NCBI GenBank assembly: GCA_036497785.1 | Contig: DASXIW010000194.1 | Span: forward strand, 1-14,661 | Length of the DNA stretch: 14,661 nt | Origin: DASXIW01 sp036497785 | GTDB lineage: Bacteria; Pseudomonadota; Alphaproteobacteria; Acetobacterales; Acetobacteraceae | Direction: 5' to 3' | In this document: piece after piece, positions 6,381 through 14,661 of the stretch | Position numbering within the stretch: position 1 is the first letter of the stretch | Layout of the letters: each line of letters starts with the position of its first letter | Notes under the pieces: generated by a model | Databases searched by the model: none | Told to the model about the DNA's origin: nothing | The model's input: only the letters and a program-made list of their open reading frames with translations | Position numbers and translations under genes: made by a program

Positions 6381-7249
6381 CAGGCGTATTTCTTCAGGAA
6401 TGTGGCCACCTGCTGCGCCATGTCGGGCCGCTTCAGCGCATAGGCGATCTGCGCCTCCAGGAAGCCGACCTTATCGCCGCAATCGAAACGTTGCCCCTCG
6501 TAGCGCAGGCCGTGGAACGGCACCCTGCCGATGAGCTGGGCCATGGCGTCGGTGAGCTGCACCTCGTTGCCGGCGCCGCGTTCCATGCGCGACAGAAAGG
6601 TGATCACCTCGGGCAGCAGGATATAGCGGCCGATGATGGACAGGTCGGACGGTGCGTCCTCGGGTTTCGGCTTCTCCACCAGGCCCTTCACCTCGACCAG
6701 CTTGCCGTCATCGGCGCCGATCTCGAGGATGCCGTAGCGGTTGGTCTGATTATGCGGCACTTCGGTGACGGCGACGACGCAGCCGCCGGTTTGCGCATAG
6801 GCGCGGGCGAGCTGCTCGGTGCAGGGCGTATCCGCCAGCACGAGGTCGTCCGGCAGCAGGATGGCGAAGGGGTCTTCGCCGATGAAGGCGCGGGCGCACC
6901 AAATGGCATGGCCAAGGCCCAGCGGCTCCTGCTGGCGCACGGTGGCGATGGCGCCGGGGGGCAGCTGCGCCTCACGCAGCATCCGCAGTTCCGCATCCTT
7001 GTTGCGGATGCGCAGGGTGGATTCCAGCTCGTAGGCGATGTCGAAATGCTCGACAATGGCGGTCTTGCCGCGGCCGGTGACGAAGCAGAACTGCTCGATC
7101 CCGGCGGCACGGGCCTCCTCCACGGCGTATTGAATCAGGGGTTTGTCGACCACCGGCAGCATCTCTTTGGCCATGGCCTTGGTGGCGGGGAGGAATCGTG
7201 TGCCGAGGCCGGCTACGGGGAGAACGGCTTTGCGGAGCGGTTTGATCAC
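6380..7249 (-). CDS. galU: UTP--glucose-1-phosphate uridylyltransferase
   Basis: A 289-residue nucleotidyltransferase forming UDP-glucose from UTP and glucose-1-phosphate. The nucleotide-binding signature is at the N-terminus (KAVLPVAGLGTRFLPATKAM, then KEMLPVVDKPLIQYAVEEA). QQEPLGLGHAIWCAR, FAILLPDDLVLAD, GLVEKPKPEDAPS, IIGRYIL and the C-terminal YEGQRFDCGDKVGFLEAQIA are GalU blocks. The frame stays open up to 7327, but a GTG start at 7247-7249 (giving M-IKPLRKAVLP) is chosen because it yields the usual GalU length and has AAGGA at 9 nt. An in-frame ATG at 7286-7288 has no good ribosome site. The gene overlaps the mutase gene by one base and is preceded by a possible coupled leader frame. 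No clear -35/-10 pair was found in the 155 bp upstream. Confidence 0.94.
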   Translation of the reverse strand: MIKPLRKAVLPVAGLGTRFLPATKAMAKEMLPVVDKPLIQYAVEEARAAGIEQFCFVTGRGKTAIVEHFDIAYELESTLRIRNKDAELRMLREAQLPPGAIATVRQQEPLGLGHAIWCARAFIGEDPFAILLPDDLVLADTPCTEQLARAYAQTGGCVVAVTEVPHNQTNRYGILEIGADDGKLVEVKGLVEKPKPEDAPSDLSIIGRYILLPEVITFLSRMERGAGNEVQLTDAMAQLIGRVPFHGLRYEGQRFDCGDKVGFLEAQIAYALKRPDMAQQVATFLKKYA

Positions 7250-7269
7250 GAAGTTACGTCCTTGTTCAT
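7246..7269 (-). CDS. Possible 7-codon leader frame (MNKDVTS) coupled to galU
   Basis: On the minus strand an ATG at 7267-7269 opens a frame of seven codons, MNKDVTS, whose TGA (7246-7248) overlaps the galU GTG start in a GTGA arrangement. It is preceded by AAAAAGGAG with 6 nt spacing, a stronger Shine-Dalgarno match than galU's own. Such a minicistron could deliver ribosomes to the GTG start by termination-reinitiation. An even shorter ATG-GAA-TGA frame starts just upstream. There is no homology support; it may be a by-product of an A-rich ribosome-binding region. Confidence 0.3.
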   Translation of the reverse strand: MNKDVTS

Positions 7270-7404
7270 TCCATTCTCCTTTTTCCATGCCGGGTTGGCT
7301 GGAATATGGCAATCCGAGACAACGCATCCGGGTTCCATGCGCGCGCCATCTTGCATCAGCGCCTTAAAACCTTACGGTATCTGCACGTTACTGCGCATTG
7401 AATT

Positions 7405-7845
7405 CTACGACAGCAGCACGTCACGCGCCTGGTTGATCCGCGTTGCCAGCCAGTCCGAGCCGCCGCTATCCGGATGAGCGGCCCGCATCAGGCGCAGATG
7501 GGCGGCTTTGATCTCCGCCGGGGTGGCGCCCGGTTTCAAGCCCAGCACCTCGTAAGCCTCCGCGCGACTCATCGCGCCATTCGGGCGGGGCGGGGCGCGC
7601 CGCGCCTTGCTGGCGCGGCCGCCATCGCCTATCCAGCTCCAGACCAGCGGACCCAGCATGGCCAGGGCGGCGATGGCCGTGAGTCCACGCCCGGTGAGGA
7701 ACAGCAGCGCCGCCATGACCAGGCCGCCCAGGGCGACGACCCAGACGCCGAAGGCCTTCAGCGTGTCCACCTGGGCGCGCGAGAACATGCCAAGCGCGCC
7801 CATCAGCACCAGCAGCGTCGCCACGCCGAGGAGCAGCACGATCAT
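7405..7845 (-). CDS. Membrane-anchored J-domain (DnaJ-like) protein
   Basis: A 146-residue protein with up to three hydrophobic segments (about residues 1-20, 33-50 and 53-71), then a basic Pro/Arg-rich linker and a C-terminal J-domain (about 93-146): AEAYEVLGLKPGATPAEIKA, then HLRLMRAAHPDSGGS with the DnaK-activating HPD at 124-126. The arrangement, membrane segments followed by a terminal J-domain, resembles the Tim14/Pam18-like proteins common in alphaproteobacteria, so it probably recruits DnaK at the inner membrane; the client is unknown. The frame extends to a TTG at 7905, but the ATG at 7843-7845 is preferred: it starts the first hydrophobic segment and keeps the hairpin at 7863-7901 outside the gene. 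It follows maeB on the same strand. Confidence 0.82.
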   Translation of the reverse strand: MIVLLLGVATLLVLMGALGMFSRAQVDTLKAFGVWVVALGGLVMAALLFLTGRGLTAIAALAMLGPLVWSWIGDGGRASKARRAPPRPNGAMSRAEAYEVLGLKPGATPAEIKAAHLRLMRAAHPDSGGSDWLATRINQARDVLLS

Positions 7846-7862
7846 GCGCCGCCCCCCGGCTC

Positions 7863-7901
7863 CCGGCCACAAGGCGGGGAGGATTCCGGCCTTGTGACCG
7901 G
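7863..7901 (-). terminator. Hairpin just downstream of maeB
   Basis: CCGG at 7863-7866 pairs with CCGG at 7898-7901, and after one C/A mismatch CACAAGGC (7868-7875) pairs with GCCTTGTG (7889-7896), leaving a 13-nt loop. It lies between the maeB stop and the preferred J-domain start, 8 nt beyond the maeB stop codon. No T-tract follows, so it may be a partial terminator or a processing/protecting stem. Confidence 0.5.
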
Positions 7902-7908
7902 GCAAGGT

Positions 7909-10191
<2,283 letters not shown>

Positions 10192-10292
10192 CGTCGTCAC
10201 TCTCCGATTCACGTCGCGCAATCGCAAATACGCGCGCAGGATCGGCGGGATAAGACGCGGATGCAACTGAGGGAAGCGGGGGGCAGCTAACC

Positions 10293-11555
10293 ATGGCCGC
10301 GATGTCGGTGCGATGCTGCGTGGCCGGCGGCGGCCCGGCCGGGATGATGCTTGGCCTGCTGCTGGCGCGTACCGGGGTGGAGGTGCTGGTGCTGGAGAAG
10401 CACGCGGATTTCCTGCGCGATTTCCGCGGCGACACCATCCATCCTTCGACGCTGGAGGTGCTGCACGAGCTTGGCATGCTGGACGCGTTCCTGCGCCGGC
10501 CGCACCAGGAGTTGCACAAGGTCGGCGCGCAAATCGCTGACGCCGCCGTGACAGTGGGCGATTTCAGCCATCTGCCGACGCGATGCCGGTTCATCGCGCT
10601 CATGCCGCAATGGGATTTTCTCGATTTCCTGGCAGAACAAGCCACGCCCCTGCCCGGCTTCAGGCTGATGCGGCAGGCCGAGGTGACCGGGCTGATCGAG
10701 GAGGCCGGGCGCGTTGCCGGGCTGCATGTCACCACGCCGGAGGGCGTGCTGGAGGTGCGCGCCAGCCTGGTGGTGGGCGCGGATGGCCGGCATTCCACGG
10801 TGCGGCGCGCGGCGGGGCTGGAGGTGATGAATATCGGCGCGCCGATCGACGTGCTGTGGATGCGCATCAGCCGCCTGCCGGCCGATCCGGTGCAGTCGCT
10901 GGGCCGGATCGCCGGGGGGCGCATGATGGTGACGATCGATCGCGGCGATTACTGGCAATGCGCATTCGTGATCCGCAAGGGCGGGTTCGACGTAATCCGT
11001 GCGCAAGGGTTGGACGCGTTTCGGGCGCAGGTGGCAGCGCTGGCGCCGTACATGCACGACCGGCTGGGCGAACTGGCGGGATGGGACGACGTGAAGCTGC
11101 TGACGGTGAGCGTGGACCGGCTGCGGCGCTGGCACCGGCCGGGATTGCTGTGCATCGGCGATGCGGCGCACGCCATGTCGCCGATTGGCGGCGTCGGCAT
11201 CAATCTGGCCATACAGGACGCGGTGGCGGCGGCCAATATCCTGGCCACGGCGTTGTCGGGGGGCGGGGCGGACGATGCGCTGCTGGCCGAGGTGCAGCGG
11301 CGCCGGAGCTTTCCCACGATGATGACGCAGCGTGTGCAAGTGTTTCTGCAGGACCGCATCTTCCGCCGCGTGCTGGCTGGCGGTGGTGGTGGTGGTGGTG
11401 GTGGCGCGTTGCCGCTGCTGTTCCGGCTGCTGCGGGATTTTCCGGTGCTGCGGCGGATTCCCGCGCGGATCGTGGGCATGGGGTTCCGGCCGGAACATGT
11501 GCAAATCAGCGCGCGTGCCGGTTCGGTATTGCACGATCCGCTTGCCAGCCCATAG
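10293..11555 (+). CDS. FAD-dependent monooxygenase/oxidoreductase (aromatic hydroxylase fold)
   Basis: A 420-residue group A flavoprotein monooxygenase-type protein. It shows the FAD dinucleotide loop AGGGPAGMMLGLLLARTGVE with the acidic end of strand 2 (VLVLEK), the DFRGDTIHPSTLEVLHELGM block, the DG motif VVGADGRHSTVRRAAG (about 157-172), and the GD motif LLCIGDAAHAMSPIGGVGIN (about 285-304). These fit p-hydroxybenzoate hydroxylase/UbiH relatives; the substrate is unknown and ubiquinone-type or aromatic hydroxylation is only a guess. Residues 363-371 are nine consecutive glycines encoded largely by (GGT)7, an insertion-like low-complexity stretch in the C-terminal region. The ATG at 10293 lacks a well placed ribosome site; ATG at 10302 is an alternative. 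Divergent from maeB, with 101 bp between in which I see no clear promoter boxes. Confidence 0.87.
   Translation: MAAMSVRCCVAGGGPAGMMLGLLLARTGVEVLVLEKHADFLRDFRGDTIHPSTLEVLHELGMLDAFLRRPHQELHKVGAQIADAAVTVGDFSHLPTRCRFIALMPQWDFLDFLAEQATPLPGFRLMRQAEVTGLIEEAGRVAGLHVTTPEGVLEVRASLVVGADGRHSTVRRAAGLEVMNIGAPIDVLWMRISRLPADPVQSLGRIAGGRMMVTIDRGDYWQCAFVIRKGGFDVIRAQGLDAFRAQVAALAPYMHDRLGELAGWDDVKLLTVSVDRLRRWHRPGLLCIGDAAHAMSPIGGVGINLAIQDAVAAANILATALSGGGADDALLAEVQRRRSFPTMMTQRVQVFLQDRIFRRVLAGGGGGGGGGALPLLFRLLRDFPVLRRIPARIVGMGFRPEHVQISARAGSVLHDPLASP
11382..11402 (+). repeat. (GGT)7 trinucleotide tract in the monooxygenase gene
   Basis: Seven in-frame GGT codons flanked by GGC codons encode part of a nine-glycine run. 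Because the unit is three bases, slippage would change glycine number without a frameshift. Confidence 0.95.
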
Positions 11556-11630
11556 GCTGCTGCCGAAACAACTGCCCGACCGCCGCCCCACGCCATAGCA
11601 GCGCCGCTGCCCGCATCAGGAGCTTCGAGG

Positions 11631-12980
11631 TTGCGCCAGACCTATCGTTCGCCGCTTCGGCTCGCCCTGACCGGCGACAGCATCGTGCAGCGCCGGCTTT
11701 TGACGCGCGAGGATGACGCGCTGCGGCCGCTATTCGACGTGATCCGCGCGGCGGACGTGGCCTTCACCAATCTGGAGGTGCTGGCGAATGATTATCGCGG
11801 CGATCCGGCGCTGGAAAGCGGCGGTTCGCATTTCGGCGCGCCGGCCTGGGTGCTGGACGAGCTGGTGGAGGCGGGTTTCGACCTGTTCGCCACAGCGACC
11901 AATCACGCGCTGGATTACGGTGTTTCCGGCCTGATCCACACCATCCAGGCGCTGGAGCAGCGCCGCCTGTCCTATGCGGGGATCGGCGCCAATCTGGAGG
12001 ATGCGCGGCGGCCGGTCTATCACGCCCATCCGCACGGCACGGTGGCGATGCTGTCCTGTTCGGCCACCTTCGCCAAGGGGCAGGAGGCGAGCGCGCAGCG
12101 GCCGGACATGCCGGGCCGCCCCGGCCTCAACCCCCTGCGCTTCGAGGTGATGCACGAGGTGACGGCGCCGCAACTGGCGGCGTTGCGCGAGATCGCCGAG
12201 CAGCTGGGGCTGGAGGCGCAGCGGCAGCAGATGATCAAGATGGGCTTCGCCTATCCCCCCGCCGATCCCGCGATTTTCCCGCTGGGCGCGATGAATTTCC
12301 GTGCCGGCGAGCGTGCGGCCTTGCGCACCGCGCCGAAGGATCAGGATGTCGCCGACATTGCCCGCTGGGTGCGCGAGGCGCGCGGCCTGAGCGACCTGGT
12401 GCTGGTGAGCTTCCATGCGCATGAGCAGGGCGCCGACAAGGAGGAGCCCGCAGAATTCCTGCCGGTGTTCGCGCGCCGGATGATCAACGAGGGGGCGGAT
12501 CTGGTGGTGGGGCACGGCCCGCATCTGCTGCGCGGGATGGAAATCTATCGCAGCCGCCCGATCTTCTACAGCCTGGGCAATTTCATCGGGCAGAACGAGC
12601 TGGTGCCCCGCCTGCCCTCGGATTCCTACGAGCGGTTCCGCGCCGATCCGCACATGACGCCGGGACAGGTCTATCAGAAGCGCACCGATAATGACCGCCA
12701 CGGATTCCCCTCCGATGCGCGGTTCTGGGAGACCGTGGTGCCGATGCTGACTTATGAGGATGGCGTGCTGAGCGGCATGCAAATCCAGCCGGTGACGATG
12801 GGCCTGGGCGAGGCGCGCCATTTGCGAGGCCGCCCGCGTCTGGCGGAAGGCGCGGAGGCGCAGCGCATCCTGGTGCGCTTCGCCGCCCTGTCCCACCCCT
12901 TCGGCACCGAGATCCGCATCGACGGGGCCGTCGCGACCATCGCCCCGGAGGTCTTCGCCGAGACTTCCGCAGCCGCCTGA
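11631..12980 (+). CDS. CapA-family (PGA_cap, metallophosphatase-fold) protein
   Basis: A 449-residue CapA/PgsA-like protein. The calcineurin-like metal-site blocks are present: LALTGDSIVQRRL (D16), FTNLEV (N47, E49), ATNHALDYGVSGL (N91, H92), SFHAHEQ (about 265-271) and VVGHGPHLLRGMEIYRSRPI followed by FYSLGNFIGQ. CapA proteins act in poly-gamma-glutamate capsule export in Bacillus, but relatives are widespread in non-capsulated proteobacteria with unknown roles. Unlike classical CapA, no signal peptide or membrane anchor is visible, so it is probably cytoplasmic. The start is TTG at 11631, chosen for AGGAG at 8 nt (11618-11622) and because conserved sequence begins within ten residues. It lies 3 bp before the substrate-binding protein gene, implying one operon and possibly a peptide-like substrate. 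The 75 bp upstream hold no recognised feature. Confidence 0.85.
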   Translation: MRQTYRSPLRLALTGDSIVQRRLLTREDDALRPLFDVIRAADVAFTNLEVLANDYRGDPALESGGSHFGAPAWVLDELVEAGFDLFATATNHALDYGVSGLIHTIQALEQRRLSYAGIGANLEDARRPVYHAHPHGTVAMLSCSATFAKGQEASAQRPDMPGRPGLNPLRFEVMHEVTAPQLAALREIAEQLGLEAQRQQMIKMGFAYPPADPAIFPLGAMNFRAGERAALRTAPKDQDVADIARWVREARGLSDLVLVSFHAHEQGADKEEPAEFLPVFARRMINEGADLVVGHGPHLLRGMEIYRSRPIFYSLGNFIGQNELVPRLPSDSYERFRADPHMTPGQVYQKRTDNDRHGFPSDARFWETVVPMLTYEDGVLSGMQIQPVTMGLGEARHLRGRPRLAEGAEAQRILVRFAALSHPFGTEIRIDGAVATIAPEVFAETSAAA

Positions 12981-12983
12981 CCG

Positions 12984-14600
12984 ATGGGACACACGCACAT
13001 GGCGCCTCGTTCCGCATCCACGGTCTCCCGGCGCCGTCTGCTTCGTGGCGGTGCGGCCGTGGCCGGGTTGCTCGCCGCGCCGCGAATCGGGCGGGCGCGG
13101 GAGAACAGCGTGCTGCGCTTCGTGCCGCAGGCGGATCTCGCCGTGCTCGACCCGATCTTCACCACGGCGGCGGTGACCACCCACCATGCGCAGATGGTGT
13201 TCGACACGCTGTACGGCCTGGACATGAAGTTCCGCCCGCAGCCGCAAATGGTGGAGGGCCATGTTGTCGCGCCGGACGGCCTAACCTGGACGATGACGCT
13301 GCGCGAGGGGCTGAAATTCCACGACGGCACGCCCGTGCGGGGGCGCGACGTGGTGGCCAGCGTCAAGCGCTGGGGCGCGCGCGACATGTACGGGCAGGAG
13401 GTGATCGCGCGATCCGACGAGATTTCCGCGCCCGCCGACCGCACGGTGGTGTTCCGGCTGAAGAAGCCGTTCCCGACGTTGCCGGCCGCACTCGGCAAGA
13501 ATGGCTCGTCGATCTGCGCCATCATGCCGGAACGCATCGCCGCCATTCCGGCGAGCACGGCGGTGACGGAAATGGTGGGCAGCGGGCCGTTCCGGTTTCT
13601 GGCCAGCGAGCGGCTGGCGGGCGCGCATGTCGCCTATGCGCGTTTCGAGGGCTACGTGCCGCGCCAGGATGGCGTGCAGAGCCGCATGGCGGGGCCCAAG
13701 ATCGCGTATTTCGATCGCGTGGAATGGAACGTCATTCCCGATGACGCGACCGCGGCGGCGGCGCTGATGTCGGGCGAGGTGGACTGGCTGGAAATAACCA
13801 GCACTGATCTTACCGACATGCTGAAGCGCAACAAGGCGCTGAAGCCGTATCTGACGACGGATCTGTACAGCGACATATTGCGCTTCAACTGGTTGCAGCC
13901 GCCTTTCGACAATCCGGCGATCCGCAGGGCCTTGCTGGGGGCCGTGAACCAGGCGGATTACATGGCCGCCGGCTATGGCACCGATCCGGCGGGGTGGAAG
14001 GTGGATGCCGGGTTCTTCACCTCGGATTCGCCCATGTCCAGCAAGGCGGGGCTGGAGGTGCTGACCGGTCCGCGCGACGTGGGGAAGGTGAAGCAGGAAT
14101 TGCTTGCGGCGGGCTACAAGGGCGAGCGCGTGGTGCTGCTGCAGGCCAACGACTATCCAACCCTGATGGGCCTGGCCGAGGTGGCGGGGGACATGCTCAA
14201 GCAGGTCGGCATGAACGTGGATGTGCAGACCGGCGATTGGGGCACGATCAGCCAGCGCCGCGCCAATCGCGGCCCGCTGGACAAGGGCGGCTGGAGCATC
14301 TTCGTGACCGCGCTGAGCAACGCGGTCGATCCCGGCGGCCATCTGGGCCTGCGCGCCAATGGTGGCAAGGCCTGGTTCGGCTGGCCCGACAGCCCGAAGC
14401 TGGAGTCGCTGCGCCAGGACTGGCTGGTGGCATCAGACGAGGCGGCGCAGCACAGGATCTGCGAGCAGATGCAACTGCAGGCGTTGCAGGATGTGCCCTA
14501 TATTCCGCTGGGCGAATATCGCACGCGGTCGGCCTACAGGGCCGATCTGACCGGCATTTCGACCGGCGAGCCGCTGTTCTACGGGGTGAAGCGCGTCTGA
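12984..14600 (+). CDS. Tat-exported ABC transporter substrate-binding protein, family 5 (peptide/nickel type)
   Basis: A 538-residue periplasmic solute-binding protein of the DppA/OppA class (SBP_bac_5). The N-terminus has a twin-arginine signal: SRRRLLRGGAAVAGLLAAP with R16-R17, likely cut near residue 38 (GRA-REN). The family signature appears as GLTWTMTLREGLKFHDGTPV (about residues 94-113), and VGSGPFRFLASE, NPAIRRALLGAVNQADYM and the C-terminal DVPYIPLGEY are typical. Length is normal. It begins 3 bp after the capA-like gene; the ATG at 12999 is an alternative start. The ligand cannot be read from sequence; coupling to CapA suggests a peptide or glutamyl compound, which is inference. No permease or ATPase gene is in the window, and the gene ends in a very strong hairpin, so permeases may be absent or encoded elsewhere. 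The last two sense codons and the stop lie inside the hairpin stem. Confidence 0.92.
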   Translation: MGHTHMAPRSASTVSRRRLLRGGAAVAGLLAAPRIGRARENSVLRFVPQADLAVLDPIFTTAAVTTHHAQMVFDTLYGLDMKFRPQPQMVEGHVVAPDGLTWTMTLREGLKFHDGTPVRGRDVVASVKRWGARDMYGQEVIARSDEISAPADRTVVFRLKKPFPTLPAALGKNGSSICAIMPERIAAIPASTAVTEMVGSGPFRFLASERLAGAHVAYARFEGYVPRQDGVQSRMAGPKIAYFDRVEWNVIPDDATAAAALMSGEVDWLEITSTDLTDMLKRNKALKPYLTTDLYSDILRFNWLQPPFDNPAIRRALLGAVNQADYMAAGYGTDPAGWKVDAGFFTSDSPMSSKAGLEVLTGPRDVGKVKQELLAAGYKGERVVLLQANDYPTLMGLAEVAGDMLKQVGMNVDVQTGDWGTISQRRANRGPLDKGGWSIFVTALSNAVDPGGHLGLRANGGKAWFGWPDSPKLESLRQDWLVASDEAAQHRICEQMQLQALQDVPYIPLGEYRTRSAYRADLTGISTGEPLFYGVKRV

Positions 14601-14656
14601 TACCCCCGCCTGAAATGATGACTCTCACATCATTTCAGGCGGGGGTATCAGACGCG
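14592..14656. terminator. Perfect 29-bp inverted repeat overlapping the stop codon
   Basis: Bases 14592-14620 are the exact reverse complement of 14628-14656, with loop ACTCTCA (14621-14627). The left arm begins at the Arg codon two before the stop, so it holds CGC-GTC-TGA, then TACCCCCGCCTGAAATGATG. The transcript hairpin would be extremely stable and should end or protect the mRNA, though no T-tract is seen in the few bases remaining. The right arm carries the same stop context on the minus strand, so a convergent gene there could share it. Confidence 0.85.
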
Positions 14657-14661
14657 GGGAT

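Noticed and set aside
10192..10292. Divergent promoter between maeB and the monooxygenase
   Set aside because: A promoter must be near, but no -35/-10 pair or repeat stands out, so none is annotated.
11730..13262. A 510-codon minus-strand open frame across the capA-like and binding-protein genes
   Set aside because: It spans two genes with clear motifs and has low-complexity His/Arg/Gln composition; compositional artefact.

Overview
The window is a GC-rich (estimated by eye at well over 60%), gene-dense piece of a bacterial chromosome. Gene content and sequence style fit an alphaproteobacterium, most likely Acetobacteraceae: an S21 gene, a MaeB-type malic enzyme with a phosphotransacetylase-like tail, a GalU/phosphohexomutase pair, a Tat-dependent peptide-binding protein beside a CapA-like protein, and very long antisense open frames produced by high-GC codon bias. 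The lineage is inferred from protein style only; there is no rRNA or tRNA gene here to anchor it. No phage, transposase, CRISPR array or classical island marker is visible.

Layout, left to right. (1) 120-323 (+) rpsU, then a hairpin terminator at 360-391 shared with a convergent PaiB-like flavin-binding gene (403-1026, -). (2) PaiB is divergent from a MocR/PdxR-type regulator (1100-2548, +). The 73-bp gap carries a three-site array, one inverted and two direct copies of an ATTGG-type box, which is the best regulatory signal in the window. (3) The regulator converges on a D-threonine aldolase-like fold-type III PLP enzyme (2573-3697, -). (4) 3698-4178 is the only long non-genic stretch. It holds two strong hairpins and, between them, a frameshifted and internally deleted remnant of a class I methyltransferase gene. 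(5) 4179-10191 is a run of minus-strand genes, read from the right: maeB, a membrane-anchored J-domain protein, galU, phosphomannomutase/phosphoglucomutase, and a secreted protein with two peptidoglycan-binding repeats. galU and the mutase overlap by one base and form an obvious sugar-nucleotide unit making UDP-glucose and its hexose-1-phosphate precursor for surface polysaccharide. A seven-codon leader frame with a strong Shine-Dalgarno sequence ends on the galU start codon. (6) 10293-14600 (+) holds a FAD-dependent monooxygenase, a CapA-family protein and a periplasmic peptide-type ABC substrate-binding protein. The last two lie 3 bp apart and form an operon. The substrate-binding gene ends inside a perfect 29-bp inverted repeat that includes its stop codon.

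Most genes are ordinary. The parts that deserve a second look are the MocR/PaiB control region, the MocR active-site Tyr-to-Cys change, the dead methyltransferase, the galU leader frame, the CapA/substrate-binding pair, and the family of long T-tract-less hairpins at gene ends. I do not see a clear, entirely new multi-gene system in this window.
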